DNA of 35,474 nucleotides from Pseudomonadales bacterium (GCA_029248675.1 JAQWIX010000102.1:1-35474), one strand, 5' to 3'; positions 9,994 to 20,390 are shown, counted from the stretch's first letter. Notes: generated by a model from the sequence alone, not told the origin. Numbers and translations: made by a program.

Positions 9994-10845
9994 ATGGAAA
10001 TCACACCAACCGGCCAGGCCTGCGGCGCAAGGGTTGCAGGCATTGACCTAAGCCAGCCCCTAGACAGAGACACCATCAGCAGCATTCGCTCGGCCTGGCT
10101 CGAGCACCATGTTCTTGCCTTTCCGGACCAAAAGCTCAGCGACGACGATTTAGTCCGTGTAACGAACTATTTTGGCAACGTTGGTGAAGATCCCTATTTT
10201 GTGCCCATAAGCAAAAAGACACCTGTAGTCGCCCTGACTCGTCGCGCCGATGAACAAGCCCCAGTTTTTGCAGAAAACTGGCATACGGATTGGAGCTTTA
10301 AGCAGCATCCGCCCATCGGCACTTGCCTGTACAGCCTTGTCGTACCGCCCGTGGGTGGCAACACAGGATTTGCCAATCAACAGTTGGCACTGGCGCAAAT
10401 GCCCGATGACCTGAGGCAACGTCTAGAGAACAAAATCGCCCTGCACTCGGCTGCCGCCGCCTACGGGCCTGACGGCACCTATGGCGAAAAAGATCAGGGT
10501 AACGACCGCAGCATGAAGATCTTGTTTTCAGAGCAGGCAAACAAGTCTGAGCCTCACCCCATTATTGCCAAACACCCGGAATCTGGTGCCGAAACGATAT
10601 TCGGCACTGTAGGGTATATCCACACAATCCTTGGCTTGGAAGCAGAAGACAGCCGACAGTTGATCATGGATTTATATGCGTGGCAGACCCGAGAAGAATT
10701 TCAATATACCCACGTATGGGAACCGAATATGTTGGTAATGTGGGATAACCGTTCCGTACTGCACAAGGCCAATGGCGGCTATGACGGCCATGCCCGAGAA
10801 CTGCACCGACTGACCATCGCCGGAGATCCCGCCTTGGCGCTGTAA
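9994..10845 (+). CDS. TauD/TfdA-family Fe(II)/2-oxoglutarate-dependent dioxygenase
   Basis: MEITPTGQACGARVAGIDLSQPL, WHTDWSFKQHPPIGTCLYSLVVPPVGGNTGFANQ (HxD), DNRSVLHKANGGYDGHARELHRLTIAGD (distal His and Arg). Confidence 0.9.
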   Translation: MEITPTGQACGARVAGIDLSQPLDRDTISSIRSAWLEHHVLAFPDQKLSDDDLVRVTNYFGNVGEDPYFVPISKKTPVVALTRRADEQAPVFAENWHTDWSFKQHPPIGTCLYSLVVPPVGGNTGFANQQLALAQMPDDLRQRLENKIALHSAAAAYGPDGTYGEKDQGNDRSMKILFSEQANKSEPHPIIAKHPESGAETIFGTVGYIHTILGLEAEDSRQLIMDLYAWQTREEFQYTHVWEPNMLVMWDNRSVLHKANGGYDGHARELHRLTIAGDPALAL

Positions 10846-10952
10846 TGGGCGAATTTCCGGCAGAGAGATCAACACACAGCACCGTCTGACGATTCGGAAT
10901 TCGTCCCGTCGAAGGCTTCCATACACCCAAAACTCAACATAAAGGAATAACA

Positions 10953-11831
10953 ATGAGCGAATTTGAAAACAAAGTTGCCGTAGTCACCGGCGCTGGCGGC
11001 GGCCTTGGGAAATCCCACGCTTTGGAACTTGCTAAGCGCGGAGCGAAGGTTGTGGTAAATGATCTAGGCGGTAGTGGCGACGGCGTTGGCTCCAGTGATA
11101 TGGCCGATGTCGTCGTTGATGAAATACGCCAAGCCGGTGGTATCGCCATAGCCAACAAGGCCTCGGTATCGACCCGAGAAGGCGCTAAGTCCATCATCGA
11201 TGATGCCGTTGCCGAATTCGGCACCGTGGACATCTTGATCAACAACGCCGGAATTTTGCGCGACAAGAGCTTCAAAAAAATGTCCTTGGACGATTGGGAC
11301 TTAGTTATGGACGTGCACCTTAACGGTAGCGCCTATGTGACCCACGCCGCTTGGCCCATCATGTATGAAAAGAATTACGGTCGTATTGTTCTCACCAGTT
11401 CCACCTCGGGTATCTACGGCAACTTTGGCCAAGCCAACTACGGCGCAGCGAAGATGGGCATGCTGGGACTCATTAACGTATTAGCCATTGAGGGCGCTGC
11501 GAAAAACATTCGCGTCAACGGCCTAGCACCAAGCGCCGCAACGCGCCTGATTGCCACCATTCCCGGTCGAGAGGACCTAGACCCAGAGAACCCAGAAGCA
11601 GACGTGCACCCCAAGCTGGTGACCCCTGCGGTACTGCTCATGGCTGGTGAAGAGGCTCCCAACGGCAAGGTCATTCAGGCGGGTGGCGGCCGCTTCTCCA
11701 CTTGCGCAGTATTCAACAATGCCGATCTTGAGTTGGGTGTCGATGCTGATTACGAGGATCTACTAGCCCATAAGGATCAGCTACTGGATATGAGTGGTGC
11801 CTTGGAAGGTTGGAATCGAACCCGACGATAA
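10953..11831 (+). CDS. Short-chain dehydrogenase/reductase, similar to the (3R)-hydroxyacyl-CoA dehydrogenase domain of multifunctional enzyme type 2
   Basis: VAVVTGAGGGLGKSHALELAKRGAKVVVNDLGG, NNAGILRDKSFKKM, YGAAKMGMLGL; RBS aaaggaataaca before ATG. Confidence 0.9.
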   Translation: MSEFENKVAVVTGAGGGLGKSHALELAKRGAKVVVNDLGGSGDGVGSSDMADVVVDEIRQAGGIAIANKASVSTREGAKSIIDDAVAEFGTVDILINNAGILRDKSFKKMSLDDWDLVMDVHLNGSAYVTHAAWPIMYEKNYGRIVLTSSTSGIYGNFGQANYGAAKMGMLGLINVLAIEGAAKNIRVNGLAPSAATRLIATIPGREDLDPENPEADVHPKLVTPAVLLMAGEEAPNGKVIQAGGGRFSTCAVFNNADLELGVDADYEDLLAHKDQLLDMSGALEGWNRTRR

Positions 11832-11869
11832 CCGCATTCGCCCAACCCTCTGGGTGGTGGCACAAAAAA

Positions 11870-11892
11870 GCCGGGCAATCCCGGCTTTTTTT
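11870..11892. terminator. Bidirectional rho-independent terminator between convergent genes
   Basis: aaaaaa-gccggg-caat-cccggc-ttttttt between the SDR stop (11831, +) and the acyl-CoA dehydrogenase stop (11911, -). Confidence 0.92.
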
Positions 11893-11910
11893 GCCCGCTA
11901 GAAGCCTGTT

Positions 11911-13029
11911 TTAGAAACCAAGCAGGCTGGCGTAACGATCCCTGTGCTGAGCCTGATTGCCATAGGTTGTCTCCAGCACTCTCGCGCGCTTGAGATAGAG
12001 ACCTGCGTCAAACTCATCAGTCATACCAATACCGCCGTGTATTTGGATGAGTTGGTTCGACATGTCGAACAAAAACTCGCCAGTCTTCGCCTTGGATATT
12101 GCGCTCATGGCGGCCTCGTCGTCGGCACCTTGGTCGATGGCAGTAACACCAGCTTCTGCGCATGAACGGGCCATTTCCTGGGAGGAATAGAGTTCCGCCG
12201 CCCGGTGCCCCAAGGCCTGAAAGGATCCAATAACCTTGCCAAACTGTTTGCGGGTCTTGAGATAATCCAAAGTCATCTCAAAGGCGTAACAGCCCACACC
12301 CAGCATTTCCATGGCGATGCCGGCACTGGCTCTATCCAACACTCGTCCGTATAGCTGACTTCCCTGCATGGCACCCAACAAGGCACCTTGGCCTACTTCA
12401 ACGCCACTGAGAGTGAGTCGCGCATAGTCTCGGGAATCTACTGTGGACATGCCTTGCCGGCTTAAGCCCGCGCTGTCTGCGGGCACTAAGAACAGCGCGA
12501 TATCGCCAGCATCGGTTTTGGCCGCCACCACAAACGTTGTAGCGCTCATCCCCTCAAGTACGAAGGTCTTGGCCCCATTGAGTTCATAGCCTTGGTCAGT
12601 GGCAGTCGCAGTAGTTTGTACCTGATCACGGTTATGCCGGGACTGTTCGTCCACGGCCAAGGTCAGGATCTCACTGCCGTCTACAATTTTCGGCAGCCAC
12701 GACTGCTTTTGCTCTTCGTTACCCCCCAAATTGATCGCCGTCGCCCCAACATAGGCTGAAGCGAACAATGGGGATGCGCACAATTGCCGCCCCAACTGTT
12801 CTAGGATCAGTCCGAAGGTCAGGTAACCAAGGTCCGACCCACCGTAGTTTTCCGGAACCAAAATACCCGTCCAGCCCATCTCCACAATGGCCGACCAAGC
12901 CTCAGGGTCGAAACCCCCATCACTGTTGCTGTTACGAAAATCTCGAAATTTCTGTACCGGTAACTGACTTTCCACCCAAGAACTGGCTTGATCTTTAAGT
13001 ATGGATTGTTCTTCTGTTAGCGCTGCCAT
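11911..13029 (-). CDS. Acyl-CoA dehydrogenase, FadE-type, apparently without the usual catalytic Glu position
   Basis: VPENYGGSDLGYLTFGLILEQLGR, RKQFGKVIGSFQALGHRAAELY, QIHGGIGMTDEFDAGLYLKRARVLETTYGNQAQHRDRYA. Confidence 0.9.
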   Translation of the reverse strand: MAALTEEQSILKDQASSWVESQLPVQKFRDFRNSNSDGGFDPEAWSAIVEMGWTGILVPENYGGSDLGYLTFGLILEQLGRQLCASPLFASAYVGATAINLGGNEEQKQSWLPKIVDGSEILTLAVDEQSRHNRDQVQTTATATDQGYELNGAKTFVLEGMSATTFVVAAKTDAGDIALFLVPADSAGLSRQGMSTVDSRDYARLTLSGVEVGQGALLGAMQGSQLYGRVLDRASAGIAMEMLGVGCYAFEMTLDYLKTRKQFGKVIGSFQALGHRAAELYSSQEMARSCAEAGVTAIDQGADDEAAMSAISKAKTGEFLFDMSNQLIQIHGGIGMTDEFDAGLYLKRARVLETTYGNQAQHRDRYASLLGF

Positions 13030-13088
13030 GACTTGTCCCCTTTACTGCGTCGTTGTCGCTTTGTTGCCCCGTGTTCGACCTGAGTTTG

Positions 13089-14318
13089 CTAACCCTTTTG
13101 GGTAGTTTCAGGAAGTCCAAGCACGTTTTTAGAAATGATGTTGTTTTGCACCTCGTAAGAACCGCCATAAATGGACATGGCCTTCCCGGCAAGCCACTCC
13201 CGAACGATACCTAACTCTTCTTCGGCAAAATCGTCGCCACTCCAGCCGATTCCTTGGCTACCCATAATCTCCAGCGCAAGCTCAGCCTTGGTCTGGGCCA
13301 CGCGAGTATTGGAGTTTTTCAAAATGGACGCCGCCGCACTGACCTCTACCCGACCCGCGGCTTCGGCGGTAATCCGCTCGGCAGTTAAGCGATGGGCTGT
13401 GGCGTCCATGTAGTTTCGCACCAGGCGTTGACGCAGATCTTTGTCTACCAGTGCGCCGTCTTCGTCTGAGCCAACGAAGCGCTGGGCCTTCACATGCAGT
13501 GGTTCCGAATCCAACATGCTGGCGCCTTGACCACCGGTCTGGCTTTGACGCTCATGCTGCAGCAATCGTTTTACCACGCTCCAGCCGTCATTTAAGTTGC
13601 CAAGCAAGTCGCCTTTTTCGGCTCGAGCGTCACTGAAATACGTTTCGCAAAATGGCGACACACCCGAGATCAGACGGATCGGCCGTGTTTCCACGCCTTC
13701 TTGCTGCATTGGCAGCATGACGAAGCTGATGCCGTCTCGCTTGCCCGCATTACTATCGGTACGAACCAGCGCCCCACACCATTGAGAAATATGGGCACCG
13801 GACGTCCAAATTTTTTGTCCGTTCAAAGCAAAATAATCGCCCTTGTCTTCGGCCTTGGTGGACAATGAGGCCAGATCCGACCCGGCATTTGGCTCAGATA
13901 ACCCCAAGCACCAACGTATTTCACCACTGGCGATACCTTTCAAATGCTGAGCTTTTTGTTCGTCGGTCCCGTACTCGAGCAACGTCGGCCCTACCATGGT
14001 GACACCCATACCGGTCATATGCGGTATCGGGTTATAGGCGCCAGCTTGGAAAATCTCCTCGCCGATAACGTTCGCTTCTGGATGAGACAGCCCGGCACCA
14101 CCGTATTCCACTGGCCACGTAGGCGCTCCCCAACCTTTCTCCGCAAGGCGTTGACGCCAGGTTTCCATGGCCGTCTTCACTTCGTCGTTGGCTCGGGCCC
14201 CGCTCTCACCACCCGCCAAGCCTGCTAAATCCTGACCCGCTAAACTGCTGGGAAAGTTATTTTGAACCCACGCTTTGACGTCCCGGCGAAAGACATCCAA
14301 TTCACTGGCGTTTTCCAT
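13089..14318 (-). CDS. Acyl-CoA dehydrogenase, FadE-type, with catalytic Glu region
   Basis: GWGAPTWPVEYGGAGLSHPEANVIGEEIF, RWCLGLSEPNAGSDLASLSTKAE, IYGGSYEVQNNIISKNVLGLP. Confidence 0.93.
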   Translation of the reverse strand: MENASELDVFRRDVKAWVQNNFPSSLAGQDLAGLAGGESGARANDEVKTAMETWRQRLAEKGWGAPTWPVEYGGAGLSHPEANVIGEEIFQAGAYNPIPHMTGMGVTMVGPTLLEYGTDEQKAQHLKGIASGEIRWCLGLSEPNAGSDLASLSTKAEDKGDYFALNGQKIWTSGAHISQWCGALVRTDSNAGKRDGISFVMLPMQQEGVETRPIRLISGVSPFCETYFSDARAEKGDLLGNLNDGWSVVKRLLQHERQSQTGGQGASMLDSEPLHVKAQRFVGSDEDGALVDKDLRQRLVRNYMDATAHRLTAERITAEAAGRVEVSAAASILKNSNTRVAQTKAELALEIMGSQGIGWSGDDFAEEELGIVREWLAGKAMSIYGGSYEVQNNIISKNVLGLPETTQKG

Positions 14319-14446
14319 GCTTTATTTCCTTTTAATAAAATTTGGTCGCTAGAAGGTCAGGAGCACGATTACTCCTAACCTTCGATTTACTGTTGAATCC
14401 GCTCTACGGCCCTGATGTGAGTCTGGGCCTATCGATTCTTGGTGGT

Positions 14447-15676
14447 TTAAATGCGCTCAATAATCACTGCCGGCGCCATACCGCCTGCAGCGCACATGGT
14501 TACCAAGGCGGTAGATTGGCCCCGCCGCTCTAACTCGTCTAAGGCAGTTCCAATCAGCATGGACCCGGTAGCGCCAATGGGATGCCCTAAGGCGATTGAA
14601 CCGCCGTTTACGTTCACCTTGGCGTGATCCACGTTTAAATCACGCATAAACTTCATGGGAACCACTGCAAAGGCCTCATTCACTTCGAACAGGTCGATGT
14701 CATCCAAGGTCATACCCGCCTTGCCAAGTACTTTCTTCGCCGCATCTACTGGCGCATTAAGAATGTACTCCGGGGAATGCCCCATATTAGCCATGGCAAC
14801 GATACGGGCCCTGGGCTTGAGATCGTGTTTTTGAGCGTACTCTGGCGAGGCCATTACCAAGGCCCCTGCACCGTCTACCACGCCGGAGGAACTACCCGCG
14901 TGGTGGCGGTGTTCAACTTCCAAGCCCGGCCAGCGTTCCGCGACTAATTCACGATAGCTGCGCCCAGAATCGAAAAACTCCATATCCATCATGCCTTCAA
15001 AGGCTGGTTGCAGGTTCGCTAGGGATTCTGCCGTGGTCTGGGGTCGAGGATACTCTTCCTGATCGAGGGCAAGTGTGCCGTCAGGGTTGTGCACGGCCAC
15101 CAAGCTCTTGGTGAAAGCGCCCTCTGCCAAGGCCCGCCCCGCTCGTTGCTGGCTTTCTAGGGAAAAAGCATCTAACGCTTCTCGACTGAAATTTTCTTCA
15201 GTGGCGATGATATCTGCCGCGATGCCGACGTTCAGCTGAGGATATTGTCGCCGAAGATCCAGGTTGCCTGCATCCAGAGGCGTCGGTGGCGCTTCGCTAC
15301 GAGTGTAGGACATCATTTCCACACCACCAGCGACAATCAGATCTTCCATACCCGACATAATATTGGCTGCCGCAAGGTTCACCGAGGTGATGCCGCCGCC
15401 GCAGAAACGATCGAGGGTGACGCCAGACGCCTTAGTAGAAAAACCTGCATCCAGCGCTGCCATGCGGGCAACACACGCCCCTTGCTTTTGGAACTGGGTG
15501 CTACAGGACATGATCACATCGTCAATGTCGCTGGTATTTAAGTTACTGCGCTCAACCAATGCCTTCAGCACTGTGGACAGTAGCTTCTGGGGGTGTACTT
15601 CCCATAGCGCGCCCTTGCCCTGCTTACCTACGCCTCGGGGGGTTCGAGCTGCATCAATAATCCAAGCTTCACTCAT
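14447..15676 (-). CDS. Acetyl-CoA acyltransferase (thiolase)
   Basis: AWIIDAARTPRGVGKQGKG, LDRFCGGGITSVNLAAANIM (active-site Cys), NVNGGSIALGHPIGATGSML, MCAAGGMAPAVIIERI. Confidence 0.95.
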   Translation of the reverse strand: MSEAWIIDAARTPRGVGKQGKGALWEVHPQKLLSTVLKALVERSNLNTSDIDDVIMSCSTQFQKQGACVARMAALDAGFSTKASGVTLDRFCGGGITSVNLAAANIMSGMEDLIVAGGVEMMSYTRSEAPPTPLDAGNLDLRRQYPQLNVGIAADIIATEENFSREALDAFSLESQQRAGRALAEGAFTKSLVAVHNPDGTLALDQEEYPRPQTTAESLANLQPAFEGMMDMEFFDSGRSYRELVAERWPGLEVEHRHHAGSSSGVVDGAGALVMASPEYAQKHDLKPRARIVAMANMGHSPEYILNAPVDAAKKVLGKAGMTLDDIDLFEVNEAFAVVPMKFMRDLNVDHAKVNVNGGSIALGHPIGATGSMLIGTALDELERRGQSTALVTMCAAGGMAPAVIIERI

Positions 15677-15835
15677 CGGAGCCTCTCCTCATCTTTAATA
15701 ACCAACGCATAGTGCGGCATCACCGCCCCCCAGTCACCTCTTGCAGGGCGCTAAAAAATAGGCTTTACGAGACAAAAATAGACCGCGCAAATCGAGCTTT
15801 CTACCCGGCCAGCCGGGATTTACCCAAAAGATCAG

Positions 15836-16759
15836 GTGACGGCCAGTGCAATTTGGGTGACTCTTGATGGCGCTAATTATCAATCAACCGCGGAGAGCTG
15901 GGTGCTCGAGACCGTCGGACCAAACACGTTATTTCTACTCTTCGCCGGCGTTTTCTTTGTTGGCGCTTCGGTAGGCAGTTTTATCAATGTGGTCGTGTAT
16001 CGATTGCCTCTCATGGCTATGGAGGCTGAAGCCGAAGACTCGCGCTTCAACCTGGCATGGCCCCCATCCCATTGTCCCCACTGTAGCGCGCCTATCAGGC
16101 CTTGGCACAACATCCCCGTTCTCAGCTACTGTTGGCTTCAAGGCCGTTCAGCCTGCTGCCGGCATCGAATATCACCTTTGTATGTCTTTGGCGAAATCAG
16201 CGCCGGTCTATTAGCAGTGACGGTGATGCTGATCCTCAACCCTATAAATTCGTCGGATGTGTTAGCAGCCGCTTGGAGTGGAATTCTTGTTTGGTGGCTA
16301 CTGGCAATCGCCTGCCTCGCCTGGCGGCACCCCGGCTCTACCGGCACCCTATCGCAAACCTTGCTCTGGCTCGGACTCCTGGCGAACCTACAGGAGCTGT
16401 TCGCCCCCCTTCACCAAGCCGTATTTGCCGTCTGCTGTTGTTATGGCCTTGGCTGGCTTGCGATCCTTTTAACAAGTCGAGACCAGCAACACGGCAGCAT
16501 TCAGGCCCAGTGCGGAGTGCATCTGGCAGCCGCCGGCTTTGGGTGGTTCGGGTTCTCGCTGATAACAGCGTCTACCGGCATTATCGCTGCGATCTGTGTC
16601 ACAGCTTTCGCAATGTTCAGGCTCACCGACCGGGGGACCAATCTTTTGGCTTATCTCGGGCCTGATGAATCTGCGGTAAGCGCTTGGCCGACTTGGCTCC
16701 AGGGATCGCTAATGACCATCGTCGCCTATCAGTGGTTTGTCTGGGCCCAAGGTGTTTAA
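15836..16759 (+). CDS. Prepilin peptidase (A24)-like membrane protein with degenerate catalytic region
   Basis: GTG start; GASVGSFINVVVYRLPLM, PPSHCPHCSAPIRPWHNIPVLSYCWLQGRSACCRHRISPLYVFGEISAGLL matches the PilD N-terminal region; C-terminal membrane region lacks recognisable D...LPD and GxGDxK motifs. Confidence 0.8.
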   Translation: MTASAIWVTLDGANYQSTAESWVLETVGPNTLFLLFAGVFFVGASVGSFINVVVYRLPLMAMEAEAEDSRFNLAWPPSHCPHCSAPIRPWHNIPVLSYCWLQGRSACCRHRISPLYVFGEISAGLLAVTVMLILNPINSSDVLAAAWSGILVWWLLAIACLAWRHPGSTGTLSQTLLWLGLLANLQELFAPLHQAVFAVCCCYGLGWLAILLTSRDQQHGSIQAQCGVHLAAAGFGWFGFSLITASTGIIAAICVTAFAMFRLTDRGTNLLAYLGPDESAVSAWPTWLQGSLMTIVAYQWFVWAQGV

Positions 16760-16805
16760 AGCTTAGTAGGTTGTTAACGCTTTCAAGACGCTAGAGCCAC
16801 TGACC

Positions 16806-17309
16806 CTAGAAGCTCTCGGCGTCTAGCAACACACACTTGCCGGACAACTGGGGCGCCGCTGGTATAAATGCTTTATCCGCCTGCACCCAAAACCACTGAT
16901 ACACCAAGGTTTGTCGGTGGAGGTGAACCCGAAAGGGCCTAAGCTCCAAGTCATCTTGCAGTGAACTGGACTCAGCCTCAAAGGCCATCGCTACGCGGCT
17001 CGGACTGACCTGCATCGCGGTACTTTGCAGGGTACTGATCCTGCCACCTTGGCCTCCGACAAATTCACCTACCAAATCGTCGAAACTCAAGCGGTACATG
17101 TGTTGCCATTGATTGGTTTCGTTCCGCAATGTACACAGTAAGTGCTCAGAATATTGGGGCGAAACTGACTCTTCTCGAAAAGTCTCAGTCGGCGACGAGC
17201 CTTTGTGGTGCGGCGTGAGATCTTGACCACAGCCACCCAAAAACACACAGACCGCTCCCGCAAAATGGCGTGCCCCACGCTCAACCCTGAGCCCAAGCCG
17301 CCTCAACAC
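16806..17309 (-). CDS. Putative small lipoprotein of unknown function
   Basis: Signal-like N-terminus with AVCVFLGGCGQD lipobox; 167 aa; exact start uncertain. Confidence 0.55.
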   Translation of the reverse strand: MLRRLGLRVERGARHFAGAVCVFLGGCGQDLTPHHKGSSPTETFREESVSPQYSEHLLCTLRNETNQWQHMYRLSFDDLVGEFVGGQGGRISTLQSTAMQVSPSRVAMAFEAESSSLQDDLELRPFRVHLHRQTLVYQWFWVQADKAFIPAAPQLSGKCVLLDAESF

Positions 17310-17464
17310 TTCTGCTCCAGTTTTGACTGCCTCATGCCTACGACCACCTACCGTTCGCGATTATTTTAATACCGCTCATCCAAATATTCGGAAATGACAA
17401 CCAAAAGTTAACAGTATTTGGCAGAAGGCTAGCTTCTCCAATCTGGTAATCAATAGGTCTGACT

Positions 17465-19606
17465 ATGACAAAGCTCAATTTAGCGAGCAAAACATCAATT
17501 TTTTTGCTGGTCATCTGCTTCTCCACCGGCTTGGGGGTAGGCTGGACAAGCTACCTTAGTAGTAAGGCTTCCATCGAAACCCTCACCTTCGAGCGATTAA
17601 CGGCGATTCAAAGTGCCAAAAGCAACGAAGTTCAGCGCTACTTCGAACAAATAGGCCATCAACTGCAAACTCTGTCGGCTAATCCCACGACCATAGCGGC
17701 GTTGAGTGATTTCAGCCAAGCCTATGCAGGACTGGAAAACACTGAGTCAGATGGCGAACTGGCGTTTCGCAACGGGCCGCTGCATCAGTTTTATCAAACC
17801 GAGTTTTTGCTAGAACTTGACCCCAGTGGAACATCCACTGCTCAGTGGTTAACCACTCAGGCCGATGCCCTGATACCGAAAAGCAGCGGCGGCGTTTATT
17901 TACAGCACCATTACGTTGCAACTAACCCCCATCCGTCAGACGCTAAAGATCTCCTATTCCGAGCAGATCAAGATCTCAGCGCTTACGGACCCGCACATGC
18001 TCGCTACCACGGGTTCTTTCAGCGTTTCGCCAAGAAGTTCAGCTATTACGACATTTTTCTCGTTGACAGCAAAAGCGGCAACATCGTCTATTCGGTATTC
18101 CAAGAAAGTGACTTCGGCACGAGCCTGCTGACCGGCCCCTACCGTAACGCCAACATTGCCCAAGCGTTCAAGCTTGCCAGCAACCCCAGTTCACCCGACG
18201 CCACTTACTTCGTGGACTATCAACCCTACCTGCCCTCCCACAATGCTCCGGCGGCGTTTTTTGCCAGCCCTATATTTCAGGGTGAAGAGCAGTTTGGGGT
18301 CTTAATTTTTCAAATCCCCGTTGACCAGATCAACAATGTCATGACGGGCAATCAACAATGGACCGAGCACGGATTGGGAGCCTCAGGCGAGACCTACCTC
18401 ATAGGTCAGGATTTCACCCTGCGCAACGCTTCACGTTTTTTTATCGAAAATCCTGACGACTACTTTCAAACCTTAGCGGCACTCAATTACCCAAAGCAAA
18501 AATTGATCCTGTTGGAGCGATTCGGAACGTCAATTTTGACTCAGGAAGTCGAAACAGATTCTGTGCTATTCGCACTTCAGGGCAATAGCGGCGCTCATAT
18601 TGTTGACGATTACCGAGAGGTGCCGGTGCTAAGTTCCTATGGCCCTGTGACCATCGGAGACCAACGCTGGGCGGTTATCGCTGAGATCGATACTGCAGAG
18701 GCGTTCGCGCCAATCACTTCGCTGGAGTTGGCCATATCCTTATCTACTTTTGTCATCGGCTTGGTTATCGTCGGCATCGGCATTCGGGTGTCGCGCTCGT
18801 TGACCCAGCCAATCTCAGCCCTGACCAAGGCGGCTCTACAAGTCGGCAACGGAGTTGTTATCGAGCCATTAGATCGGAGCTCCAATGACGAGCTAGGAGA
18901 GCTGACCACTCAATTCAATCAGATGGCCCACAACCTGCATCAGCAGCGTCTGACCATCGACAAACAAACATCGGAGAATTACCAACTCCTGCTCAATGTA
19001 CTCCCTGAGCCCATCGCAAATCGGCTCAAAAACGGCGAAGTCCAGATTGCCGACGCCTTTCCCAGCGTCAGCGTGCTGTTTGCTGACATCGTCGGTTTTA
19101 CTGCGATGTCCCGAGGCGAACCTCCAATCGCGATTTTACGAATGCTGGACGAGCTATTTGGCGCTTTTGATCGAGCCGCCATTGATAACGGGGTGGAAAA
19201 AATAAAAACCATTGGTGATTCTTATATGGCTGTATGTGGCATGCCCGAACCAAATAGCCGCCACGCGGATCAAATTGCCGCGCTGGCTATTGCGATCCTC
19301 CAGTGTTTACGCGAGTTCAACGAGCGTAACGATACGAATCTAAGCATGCGGATCGGCGCTCACAGCGGGTCTGTTGTCGCCGGGGTTGTGGGTACCAGTA
19401 AATACATTTATGACCTTTGGGGCGACACCGTGAACATGGCCAGTCGTATGGAATCCACGGGTATACCGGATCATTTTCAGGTTTCTGAGGACTTCAAAAA
19501 CCAATTGTCTGAGCCTTTTGAAATCGCCTTTCGTGGTGAACTGCAGGTAAAAGGCATTGGCCCGGTGAATACCTACCTAATCTCTGCTCTGCCTCCAACA
19601 GAGTGA
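17465..19606 (+). CDS. Membrane-bound class III adenylate cyclase with periplasmic sensor region and HAMP domain
   Basis: Two transmembrane segments, HAMP (SRSLTQPISALTKAALQVGNG), cyclase domain VSVLFADIVGFTAMS ... EKIKTIGDSYMAVCG ... YDLWGDTVNMASRMES; Lys and Asp substrate-specifying positions fit ATP. Confidence 0.93.
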   Translation: MTKLNLASKTSIFLLVICFSTGLGVGWTSYLSSKASIETLTFERLTAIQSAKSNEVQRYFEQIGHQLQTLSANPTTIAALSDFSQAYAGLENTESDGELAFRNGPLHQFYQTEFLLELDPSGTSTAQWLTTQADALIPKSSGGVYLQHHYVATNPHPSDAKDLLFRADQDLSAYGPAHARYHGFFQRFAKKFSYYDIFLVDSKSGNIVYSVFQESDFGTSLLTGPYRNANIAQAFKLASNPSSPDATYFVDYQPYLPSHNAPAAFFASPIFQGEEQFGVLIFQIPVDQINNVMTGNQQWTEHGLGASGETYLIGQDFTLRNASRFFIENPDDYFQTLAALNYPKQKLILLERFGTSILTQEVETDSVLFALQGNSGAHIVDDYREVPVLSSYGPVTIGDQRWAVIAEIDTAEAFAPITSLELAISLSTFVIGLVIVGIGIRVSRSLTQPISALTKAALQVGNGVVIEPLDRSSNDELGELTTQFNQMAHNLHQQRLTIDKQTSENYQLLLNVLPEPIANRLKNGEVQIADAFPSVSVLFADIVGFTAMSRGEPPIAILRMLDELFGAFDRAAIDNGVEKIKTIGDSYMAVCGMPEPNSRHADQIAALAIAILQCLREFNERNDTNLSMRIGAHSGSVVAGVVGTSKYIYDLWGDTVNMASRMESTGIPDHFQVSEDFKNQLSEPFEIAFRGELQVKGIGPVNTYLISALPPTE

Positions 19607-19631
19607 GACTTCCAATCGGGGCACACGGCTT

Positions 19632-20336
19632 TTATAGGACCATTGGGGCGCCATCGTAATTCAGGAAGCGTCCGGTTTGGCTCATGTCCAGCTCGTGAAA
19701 CCGCTGGGTCAATGCCTGGGCACTTTCTTCTACTGATAAATGAGCCCGGGGACCGCCCATATCTGTGCGTACCCAGCCGGGGTGATAGGCAGCGACCGCA
19801 ATGCCCTTCGCATCGAGCTCGTTACTCAGGGTCACCATAATATTATTGACCCCGGCTTTGGAGGCACGATAAGCGTAAGCATTTCCAGCGTCATGCTGCT
19901 GGCTCCCCATCTGGGAAGAGATAATGGCTACCCGGCCAGCATCACTGTCCATCAGGTGCGATAGAAACGCTTGAACCGTGAAGAAAGGACCCGCGACATT
20001 AATTCTCAGCAGGTCGGCAAAGCCGTCCATTGCGTCTGGGGTTAGAGCATTTTCAGGTCCTGATAGCCCGCTGTAGCCACTGTTGACGCCGGCATTGCAA
20101 ATTAGCAGATCCACAGGACCCTTCACGGCGGCGGATGCTTCAGCCAAGGATTCGGCATCCGCCACATCCAAGGGCAGCACATGGACATTGCTTCCCGGGC
20201 TGGCCAATGTCATCAGCTCCTCTGCCGCCGCAGGGTCTCGACAGGTTGCGAACACCTCGTCAGCTACTGGCCCAAGCTGCTGTACCAAACCCAGCCCTAC
20301 ACCGCGATTGGCTCCGGTTATCACAACTCGTCGCAT
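19632..20336 (-). CDS. Short-chain dehydrogenase/reductase
   Basis: RRVVITGANRGVGLGLVQQL, LLICNAGVNSG, YAYRASKAGVNNIM, YHPGWVRTDMGG. Confidence 0.9.
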   Translation of the reverse strand: MRRVVITGANRGVGLGLVQQLGPVADEVFATCRDPAAAEELMTLASPGSNVHVLPLDVADAESLAEASAAVKGPVDLLICNAGVNSGYSGLSGPENALTPDAMDGFADLLRINVAGPFFTVQAFLSHLMDSDAGRVAIISSQMGSQQHDAGNAYAYRASKAGVNNIMVTLSNELDAKGIAVAAYHPGWVRTDMGGPRAHLSVEESAQALTQRFHELDMSQTGRFLNYDGAPMVL

Positions 20337-20390
20337 AGCCCCCCCCTATTCATTGGTTTATAGAGTCCATCTGTTTACCGGGCCTCTCGG

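Noticed and set aside
16102-16665. 187-aa plus-strand ORF inside the prepilin-peptidase-like gene
   Set aside because: Alternative frame of a gene with clear homology; composition looks like an out-of-frame translation.
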